Below are positions 15,366 through 21,370 of a stretch of 25,855 nucleotides of DNA, piece after piece. Source of the stretch: DATAMF01 sp964472565 (GTDB taxonomy: Bacteria; Chloroflexota; Anaerolineae; Aggregatilineales; Aggregatilineaceae); contig CAYYNB010000080.1 of the NCBI GenBank assembly GCA_964472565.1, positions 1 through 25,855 on the forward strand, given 5' to 3'. The number at the start of each line of letters is the position of its first letter. Within the stretch, counting starts at the first letter, position 1. The position numbers were made by a program, and so were the translations under genes. The notes below the pieces were generated by a model, which did no database searches, had not been told where the DNA came from, and worked only from the letters and a program-made list of their open reading frames with translations.

Positions 15366-16298
15366 GTGCGTTTAATCATTGATACTGATGCCGGTGTGGA
15401 CGACTCGCAAGCTATCCTGATGGCCTTTGCACAGCCGCATGTGACCGTAGAGGCCATTACGACCGTCACCGGGAATGTTCATGTCGAAAAGGTTAACCGT
15501 AATATATTTACGCTGCTTGATCTGGCGGGGCAGGATGTGCCAGTGTACCAGGGGGCAGACCAGCCGCTGGTGCCGGGGTATTGGGAAGCGGAGGAGAGCA
15601 TTCATGGATCGGACGGGCTGGGGGATTATAAACAGCGCCGCCCGACGAAACGCCAGCTTGAAGCCGAACACGCGGCTTTTGCGCTGATTCGGATGGCGAA
15701 TGAAGCACCGCGCCAACTCACCCTGGTGGCGTTGGGACCGCTGACGAATATTGCACTGGCCTGCAAGCTTGATCCCTCTTTTCCGGCCAAAATCAAGCAG
15801 TTTACGTTTATGGGCGGCACGATTACGGCTTTTGGAAATACACGCAATGTGACCACCGAATTTAATATTTTCTGCGATCCTGAAGCGGCGCTGATCACCT
15901 TGAGCGCGTTCCCTGAATCGGTGATGCTGTCATGGGAAACGACGCTGGAACACCCGTTTAGCTGGGCGCAGTATGACCAACTGTGTGCGATCAAGTCGGA
16001 TATGGCGGGATTCTTCCACGCGACGACAGGAACCACCGCTCAATTTTTGCGCGGCATCGCGGAACGGATGGGGTATCTGCTGCCGGATCCGCTGGCGATG
16101 GCAGTGACGCTGGACCCGAATTTGATTCTGGAATGTGAACCGCGTTATGTGACCGTCGAACTGATGGGAACTCAAACACGCGGGCAGACGGTGATCGATC
16201 ACCTGGGACGGCTGGGCAATGCTCCGAACGTACAGATTGTGAAGCGGCTCGATATTGAAGGCGTGTACCGGCTGTACCGCGAGATGCTGGGAGGGTAG
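15366..16298 (+). CDS. Nucleoside hydrolase (inosine-uridine preferring family)
   Basis: A complete 310-residue IU_nuc_hydro-family N-ribohydrolase, divergent from the importer operon. DTDAGVDDSQ at 6-15 holds the Ca2+ ligands, VALGPLTN (121-128) and FMGGTI (148-153) follow, and TEFNIFCDPEAA at 164-175 is the ribose-binding motif. The late motif is LLPDPLAMAV at 238-247, so Pro240 replaces the group I catalytic His, as in the minus-strand copy at 1521-2447. The start is GTG at 15366 with AAAGGA eight bases upstream; an ATG start is not available nearby. The next gene begins three bases after the stop, its ribosome binding site lying in this gene's end. No signal peptide is seen. Substrate is unknown. 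Confidence 0.93.
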   Translation: MRLIIDTDAGVDDSQAILMAFAQPHVTVEAITTVTGNVHVEKVNRNIFTLLDLAGQDVPVYQGADQPLVPGYWEAEESIHGSDGLGDYKQRRPTKRQLEAEHAAFALIRMANEAPRQLTLVALGPLTNIALACKLDPSFPAKIKQFTFMGGTITAFGNTRNVTTEFNIFCDPEAALITLSAFPESVMLSWETTLEHPFSWAQYDQLCAIKSDMAGFFHATTGTTAQFLRGIAERMGYLLPDPLAMAVTLDPNLILECEPRYVTVELMGTQTRGQTVIDHLGRLGNAPNVQIVKRLDIEGVYRLYREMLGG

Positions 16299-16301
16299 GA
16301 T

Positions 16302-17357
16302 TTGGAACGGGCACGATTCGACACTGTTCTGTGCGATCTGACGGCATTAGCGGGAATTTCCGGGCATGAAAAAGCGGTACGCCGTTATCTGGCGCGCGCA
16401 TGGGCTGAGACTGCGGATCAGGTTTGGGCGGATGCCGTCGGGAACGTGATTGCGCGGTTTGGACCGGAAAAGGCGCGGTATAAAACGGCTGTGCTGGCGC
16501 ATATGGATAGTGTCGGATTGATGGTTAAACACATCCATGATGACGGGATGCTGGGCGTGGTGGCCGTGGGCGGCGTGAATATGAAGGCGCTGCCGGGCGC
16601 AGCGGTGCGAATCGGGGACGGCGAAACGCTGGATGTTCCAGGGGTGATTGGCATCCGGGCGCAGCACCTGGCGCATGCCGGAGACGAGGCAACTCGTATC
16701 GAAGATGTGTATGTGCAGGTTGATCCCGCGCTGATCGCAGAGATAAAGATCACAACACCGATACGCTATGCGCCGCAGGTGATGCGGTTGGGCGACGGGT
16801 TGTTTTGCGCACCGGCACTTGATGACCGGACGGGGTGCGCGGTATTGGTTGAACTGGCGCGGCTGTTGACGCCGCAACCCGATACAGCAGTGTATCTGGT
16901 TGGGACGGTGCAAGAAGAAACGACCTGCGCGGGCGCGATGAATGCGCTGCGGAAGATTGGCCCTGATGTGGCGGTGTTTATCGATGGGACGGTGAGCTAT
17001 GACACGCCGGAAACGCGCCCGTATGGAGCGGTCCAACTGGGCGGCGGTCCGGTGCTGATGTCGTTTTTGTATGTCAGCGGACTGAACGGGTGGCATGCAC
17101 ATCCAGGGCTGTATGCACGGCTCCAGCAGGTGATGGAGGAATTGGGCATGCCCTACCAACAGGACGCCGTGCGGGGGTTGATCAGTGATGCGCGGGTTGC
17201 GACCTGGTTGGGGATTCCAAGCGTGGTGATAGGTCTGCCGATGCGGAGCAAACATTCACCCGTGGAAATGGTGCATCTTGACGATTTGATTTATGCTACG
17301 CGATGTTTACCGACTGCGATCCTTGAATTCATAAAAGAGGATTCCCATGCCCTATGA
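16302..17357 (+). CDS. M42-family metallopeptidase (glutamyl aminopeptidase/endoglucanase-like)
   Basis: A 351-residue cytoplasmic protein with the fold and metal ligands of M42 aminopeptidases. AHMDS at 66-70 provides H67 and the supporting D69. ALDDRTG at 172-178 provides the bridging aspartate D174. QEETTCAGA at 204-212 provides the catalytic E205 and metal ligand E206, FIDGT at 226-230 provides D228, and RSKHSPVEM at 315-323 provides H318. The whole di-metal site is therefore intact. The start is TTG at 16302, with GGGAGG inside the end of the nucleoside hydrolase gene. Its end overlaps the next M42-like gene by 11 bases. M42 enzymes usually form large tetrahedral shells that trim peptides. 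Why two sit with a nucleoside hydrolase is unclear; a non-peptide amide substrate is possible. Confidence 0.9.
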   Translation: MERARFDTVLCDLTALAGISGHEKAVRRYLARAWAETADQVWADAVGNVIARFGPEKARYKTAVLAHMDSVGLMVKHIHDDGMLGVVAVGGVNMKALPGAAVRIGDGETLDVPGVIGIRAQHLAHAGDEATRIEDVYVQVDPALIAEIKITTPIRYAPQVMRLGDGLFCAPALDDRTGCAVLVELARLLTPQPDTAVYLVGTVQEETTCAGAMNALRKIGPDVAVFIDGTVSYDTPETRPYGAVQLGGGPVLMSFLYVSGLNGWHAHPGLYARLQQVMEELGMPYQQDAVRGLISDARVATWLGIPSVVIGLPMRSKHSPVEMVHLDDLIYATRCLPTAILEFIKEDSHAL

Positions 17358-18483
17358 AATTTTGAATCGCATACTGCCCGGTTTGAGCGACGCGCTCAAA
17401 CAACAGACGAAACCGGATGTCTGGGCCATGTTGAAGCGCCTGCTGGAAGCGAATGCTCCCAGTGGGGGCGCGAACCTGCTGGGGGGAATTGGGGATGATA
17501 TTGCTGTGCTGGCGGATCAGCTCGGACTGCGCGAACGGGTTATTCCGCAACTGGGCGCTACCGGTAATACGGCGATCTGGCTGGGCGCGGATAAAGCAGC
17601 CGCAGATGTGATTGTGGTGGCGCACATGGACCGGCCTTCCTTCCGGGTTAAAGCGGTTGCGGATGGAAGCCTGTTTCCGATTTGCGCGATACGGTTTCCG
17701 GCGGATGAATATCGTGTGGCGGCAAAAGCGCTACGATTTGAACGCGGGCGGCTGGTTGTCGGCGCGCAGGGTTTGATCGCTTATCACAAGGGCGATAATA
17801 CGCTGCGCTTTGAAGCGGCAAAGGGCCAACTGGCGTGGCAGGATACCGTTGTGATGGATGTCACGCCGGTGTGTGACGGGGATGTGGTCATTGGCACAGG
17901 GTTGGATAACAGCCTGGGGATGCTGATGGCACTGCTGGCGGCGGCGGCATTACGTCAAGTTGAAGCGGTATTGAAAGAGCGGCGCTGTCTGTTCGTATTC
18001 ACTGATCAAGAGGAAGGGCCGCCGGAAGCGTTCTTTGGGCACGGGGCAGCGCGGCTGATGCATGCGGTTCCGCCGCCAACGTATGGGTGCGTGGTGGTGG
18101 ATGCGCAAACGGCAGGGCCGGGACTGGTGCCGCAGATGGGCGCAGGGGTGAGCTACAGCGCCGCGTCGGGATGGGGACGCGGGGCGATTGTGCCGCCGAA
18201 CTATCACGCGCTGGCGATTGATCTGGCGGATGGACTGAATAAGGCGCGTCCGGGAACGGTCCAGATAAATACCGGACACCTGTCACGCAGTGATGATATG
18301 ATTCTAGGGCAATGGACCCGGATTCTAGCACTGTCAGGGCCACCAATGACTGATCCGCACACGGGACAGGAAACTGCACACCTCAGTGATATTCAAAGCG
18401 GGGCGTGGTGGCTGGCCTATCTGACGGCGGCAGTGCTGAATATTACGCCTGATTTAACTCCACCCTATGCGCTGGGACGATAG
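17347..18483 (+). CDS. M42-like (M20/M42 superfamily) metallopeptidase, divergent
   Basis: A 378-residue protein distantly related to the preceding gene product, in the same MH clan. All metal ligands can be matched: VAHMD with H93 and D95, GTGLDNSLG at 183-191 with D187, FTDQEEGPP at 218-226 with E222 and E223, VVVDAQT with D252, and ETAHLSD at 342-348 with H345. It keeps the site but differs in loops, including a longer insert near 110-160, which should correspond to the lid domain of M42 enzymes. The ATG at 17347 has AGAGG six bases upstream and lies inside the previous gene's end, so the two are translationally coupled and may form a mixed complex. A strong terminator follows at 18520. 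The family call is good; the substrate is unknown. Confidence 0.82.
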   Translation: MPYEILNRILPGLSDALKQQTKPDVWAMLKRLLEANAPSGGANLLGGIGDDIAVLADQLGLRERVIPQLGATGNTAIWLGADKAAADVIVVAHMDRPSFRVKAVADGSLFPICAIRFPADEYRVAAKALRFERGRLVVGAQGLIAYHKGDNTLRFEAAKGQLAWQDTVVMDVTPVCDGDVVIGTGLDNSLGMLMALLAAAALRQVEAVLKERRCLFVFTDQEEGPPEAFFGHGAARLMHAVPPPTYGCVVVDAQTAGPGLVPQMGAGVSYSAASGWGRGAIVPPNYHALAIDLADGLNKARPGTVQINTGHLSRSDDMILGQWTRILALSGPPMTDPHTGQETAHLSDIQSGAWWLAYLTAAVLNITPDLTPPYALGR

Positions 18484-18519
18484 ACGGCTGCCCGCCTGCC
18501 TGTGATTCTCCAAAATTGG

Positions 18520-18560
18520 AAGGAGGGCTGAGTCAAAAAGGACAGCCCTCCTTGTTTTTA
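18520..18560. terminator. Strong rho-independent terminator between convergent genes
   Basis: AAGGAGGGCTG (18520-18530) and CAGCCCTCCTT (18543-18553) form a perfect 11-base stem with a 12-base loop. GTTTTTA follows on the plus strand, ending the nucleoside hydrolase-peptidase operon. Read on the minus strand, the stem is followed by CCAATTTTGG, so it may also serve the methyltransferase gene, whose TAA lies in the T tract at 18558-18560. Confidence 0.9.
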
Positions 18561-19505
18561 AGACCGCGCATCAATGAGCAGCGAGTCGGACCACCAGTAG
18601 GCATAGAGGGGTTCGATCCGTATATCCTTAAAACCGGCGGCGCGGATGGTGTCGATCCAGGATTGGATGGGGCCTTCGTAGTTGGTGCGGGAAGCGGACT
18701 GATCGAAGTAGCCGAACATGACAGGCATTAAAAAGCCCTGAGCGACCAGACCGCCATCACTGGCATATTCGGCCAAGCCTTTTTCGTAGCGGCTCAGGAT
18801 GAACTCAACCCGCGCGGGTTCGTACAGCTCGGTATAGTTAGGAACGTCGAACTCGGCCACCAACAACCGCTTGCCGTGCTGGCGTGCCCATTCGAAGACG
18901 GCGGGGCGCTCGTCGGGATGGAGGGATTGTAAACTCCAGGTGGCCTGGATGACATCCCATGTTTCGGTACCCGACTGCATAAACTGTTGGATGGTGTGCT
19001 GGTAGGCGTGGAAATTAATGTTCCAGTGTTTTAGCTCGGCGGCGGTGTGGGTAAGCATGGCCTCGGACGGTTCGAGAATATCCAAACGCGTGATGTTGCT
19101 GGTGAGCGCGGGGAGCAAGGCCAGCCCATCACCTACACCAATATCGAAGATGGTCAGCGTTTCATATTCCTGATAAATGCGGCGCAAGGTGTTGTTGATG
19201 GCTTGATAGAGTTGAACGTTGCCGCCGCCGCGAATGAAGGCTGAAAACGCATCACCACTGATATAAACGCCGGTTTTGCCCTGCGAGACTACGCGATTCA
19301 AGTACGTCACACTGTGTTGAAGAACCGGGCTGTCCGGCTGTTGGGCGGCGGCAGCCTGAGCGAATTGCAGCGCCTGGGGAAGGTCGCTCTGACCAAAAGC
19401 CAGTAGGGCGAGATAAAAATGGTCCAGCGCTCCCGTTCGTTCCATACTGCATACTGCCGGATAACCGCGCTGGCGATAGGTCTGCCAAAGTATTTCCAGA
19501 GACAT
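18558..19505 (-). CDS. Class I SAM-dependent methyltransferase with a helical N-terminal region
   Basis: This 315-residue protein has a Rossmann methyltransferase core after an N-terminal helical part. Motif I is IFDIGVGDGLALL at 119-131, followed by the acidic strand end LDILEPSEAM at 141-150, where E145 should bind the SAM ribose. A WDVIQATWSLQSLHP segment further on resembles motif II. Residues about 25-75 look like a pair of TPR-type helices (ALDHFYLALLAFGQSDLPQA). The ATG is at 19505, with GAGAGG five bases upstream overlapping the stop of the histidine kinase gene nine bases away, so the two are co-transcribed. The substrate could be a small molecule or a protein; nothing in the motifs decides. 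The sequence between motifs I and II is typical of small-molecule methyltransferases. Confidence 0.8.
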   Translation of the reverse strand: MSLEILWQTYRQRGYPAVCSMERTGALDHFYLALLAFGQSDLPQALQFAQAAAAQQPDSPVLQHSVTYLNRVVSQGKTGVYISGDAFSAFIRGGGNVQLYQAINNTLRRIYQEYETLTIFDIGVGDGLALLPALTSNITRLDILEPSEAMLTHTAAELKHWNINFHAYQHTIQQFMQSGTETWDVIQATWSLQSLHPDERPAVFEWARQHGKRLLVAEFDVPNYTELYEPARVEFILSRYEKGLAEYASDGGLVAQGFLMPVMFGYFDQSASRTNYEGPIQSWIDTIRAAGFKDIRIEPLYAYWWSDSLLIDARS

Positions 19506-19514
19506 CGTAACCTC

Positions 19515-20888
19515 TCATTCGGGAAGCGTAAACCAAAATGTAGAACCCTGACCGGGTTCGGAATCCACGCCGATCTGACCGCCGTGCGCATGGACCACGC
19601 GGCGAGAAATGGCCAGACCAAGTCCAGTGCTACGCTCACCGCCGGTAGGACGCGCCGATAAACGGGCGAAATCCTGGAACAGCCGCTGGCGATCTTCCGG
19701 GTTGATGCCGGGACCCTGATCACGAACATTCACGCGCCAGAATCTATCTAATTTTTCGATACTGACCACCACCTGACTTCCCGCTGGTGAATATTTGATG
19801 GCATTGGAGAGGAGATTGTCAAGCACCTGGTGCAAACGCATTGAGTCACCCATTACGCTGCCATTGGGTACGGCGGCGAGCCGCACCTGAGTGCCTTTGG
19901 GCGCGGCCAGACTGCTGTGCCGGGTGACGGCAGACTCCAGTAACAAGGGCAGATCAACCTGTTCCTGGGTCAGGGTGAGTTTGCCGGATTCGATCTGCGC
20001 GACATCCAGCAGATTATCGAGCATGGTGAGCATGTGCTGGGTCTGGGACACGGCATCCTGAAGAATGGTGGTCCGTTCTTGTTCAGTCATTTCAAATTGG
20101 GAGTCGAGCAAAAGGGTGAGCGCCATCTGGATGGTGCCAAGCGGACTGCGCAAGTCGTGGGCGGCAATGCCTAAAAAGGTGTTTTTCTGGTCGTTGAGCT
20201 GGACTAGCTGACGGTTCTGGCGCTCGATGGCATTTTTCTGAGCGGCGAGTTCAGAGACTAACCGGCCTTTTTCGACCATGACCGATAGCTGGGCCGCGAT
20301 CTGCAAAAAAACATCAACATGGGCTTTGGCATAGGTGTAGGGTTCGGCACTGGAAAAGAAAAGAAAGCCAACCGGAACATTGTTAACGAGCAGCGGGCAG
20401 GTCAGGGAGGATTGATAACCTTCGCCTACGATCAATTGGGTGGATTCAGAAGCGGGCCTGGCATGCAAATAGGCGCGCAGATCGTTGAGGATGCGCGGCT
20501 GACCGGATTGAAGGATAGTGGCAAGACTGCTGTTGGCTAAAGGGATCGAATAGCCGCGCCGGAGCTGGATGGGGCGACCATCGGAGCGCGCCCAACGCGC
20601 AGTCACCGTCTGGTCCGTGTTGTCAATAAGGGCGCAGCCGATGCGTTCGTAGGGGATTAATTCGCGAAAATCTTCGTACACGTTTTCCAGAATTTCTTCG
20701 AGAGTCAGTCCGGCATTGATATGGGCGGTGATACGTTCAAGCTGACGGCGCTCGTGCTGTTGGTATTCGATGGTGCGGGCTAACTCGTGCAACGCCTGGT
20801 TAAGCTGTTGCAAGGTGGACCCATCGTGCGCCACAGCATCTGCGGCAAGCCGCAGGATGTCGTTCAGAAGATCGGAAGGTTGGGACAT
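19515..20888 (-). CDS. Soluble GAF-domain sensor histidine kinase
   Basis: A 457-residue signalling kinase without membrane spans or signal peptide. After an N-terminal coiled coil (about 25-55) comes a GAF domain (about 60-205), which should bind a small ligand or chromophore. A short coiled coil (207-235) joins it to the HisKA dimerisation helix with GIAAHDLRSPLG at 240-251; H244 is the phosphoacceptor. The HATPase domain shows N362 in LLSNAIKYSP (N box), VRDQGPGI at 388-395 (G1) and TGLGLAISRRVV at 421-432 (G2). All catalytic boxes are present. No response regulator is encoded nearby; the only operon partner is a methyltransferase. The predicted promoter is 33-61 bases upstream. The signal and output are unknown. 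Confidence 0.93.
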   Translation of the reverse strand: MSQPSDLLNDILRLAADAVAHDGSTLQQLNQALHELARTIEYQQHERRQLERITAHINAGLTLEEILENVYEDFRELIPYERIGCALIDNTDQTVTARWARSDGRPIQLRRGYSIPLANSSLATILQSGQPRILNDLRAYLHARPASESTQLIVGEGYQSSLTCPLLVNNVPVGFLFFSSAEPYTYAKAHVDVFLQIAAQLSVMVEKGRLVSELAAQKNAIERQNRQLVQLNDQKNTFLGIAAHDLRSPLGTIQMALTLLLDSQFEMTEQERTTILQDAVSQTQHMLTMLDNLLDVAQIESGKLTLTQEQVDLPLLLESAVTRHSSLAAPKGTQVRLAAVPNGSVMGDSMRLHQVLDNLLSNAIKYSPAGSQVVVSIEKLDRFWRVNVRDQGPGINPEDRQRLFQDFARLSARPTGGERSTGLGLAISRRVVHAHGGQIGVDSEPGQGSTFWFTLPE

Positions 20889-20920
20889 GGGCAGGCAGGT
20901 CCTTCAACTAGATGATAATA

Positions 20921-20949
20921 GTTATAGTTTACCTATACCCCACTTTCAA
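20921..20949 (-). promoter_or_regulatory. Promoter of the histidine kinase-methyltransferase operon
   Basis: On the minus strand TTGAAA (20949-20944), 17 bases, then TATAAC (20926-20921). A 13-base palindrome, CACTTTCAAAGTG (20941-20953), overlaps the -35 box and could be a repressor or activator site. The predicted leader is about 25 bases. Confidence 0.6.
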
Positions 20950-21219
20950 AGTGAAATTTTTTATACAAAATTCAGAAATTTAACGTAGCCCCCCGCCCCC
21001 CTTTGCGCTGGTTTGAGGGGAAAGTTCGCGTCGTGAACGGTGTTTGGCGACGCGAGACGGGGAAAAGTGATAAAAGGTGTGGTGTTATCTGAGATACAGG
21101 ATAGCACGGATGTTCGGGAATGTATAGTCATCCGATGGTTAACTTGAATGGTTAATAATGTGAGGGTTACAAGGCGGCGCGGTTCACCCCTATCCTCCCG
21201 GCCTCCTTGCCCCGCACAC

Positions 21220-21354
21220 GATACCGTTAGCGAAAGGGGATTGAACGATTAAATGTCAAATGAGCGTGCCCGGTATTTGAGCGTAAGGGCAGGTTTGCAA
21301 ACCTGCCCCTACAAATGCCTACGCATTCGATCCCCCCTGTTCGCCAACGGTATC
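21220..21354. mobile_element. MITE-like element with terminal inverted repeats
   Basis: The left arm GATACCGTTAGCGAA (from 21220) matches the complement of the right arm TTCGCCAACGGTATC (ending 21354) at all but one base. The similarity continues inward into a G/C run with an indel. The 135-base unit has no reading frame and encloses a second palindrome at 21283-21312. This layout fits a non-autonomous miniature element or a nested palindromic repeat. No target-site duplication is obvious. Confidence 0.5.
21283..21312. repeat. Long palindrome inside the MITE-like element
   Basis: GGGCAGGTTTG (21287-21297) and CAAACCTGCCC (21298-21308) are perfect arms with no loop; extending outward to 21283-21312 adds GTA/TAC pairs with one mismatch. 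It resembles the palindrome next to the assembly gap in size and in its GGGC/GCCC ends, so the two may belong to one dispersed family. Confidence 0.7.
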
Positions 21355-21370
21355 AATGCCTTAACGGCGA

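Larger units (their letters stand above)
20889..21370. other. 482-base non-coding stretch
   Basis: No credible gene lies here. From left to right it holds the histidine kinase promoter (20921-20949), a C-rich tract (20988-21001), a hairpin with eight-base arms TCGCGTCG/CGACGCGA (21026-21033 and 21048-21055), the short palindrome TATCTGAGATA near 21086, and the MITE-like element at 21220-21354. The sequence is more AT-rich in places than the flanking genes. No clear U-tract terminator for the GH65 gene was found. Confidence 0.7.

Noticed and set aside
16347..17255. Minus-strand open frame of 302 codons opposite the first M42-family gene
   Set aside because: The composition is His-, Arg- and Pro-heavy without motifs, while the plus strand has a complete metallopeptidase active site.
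20988..21001. C-rich tract considered as a G-quadruplex on the minus strand
   Set aside because: Only two adjacent long runs are present, with no evenly spaced set of four, so a stable quadruplex is not supported.
21283..21312. Palindrome considered as the terminator of the GH65 gene
   Set aside because: No T tract follows it on the minus strand, it lies 60 bases after the stop, and it looks like part of a repeat element.
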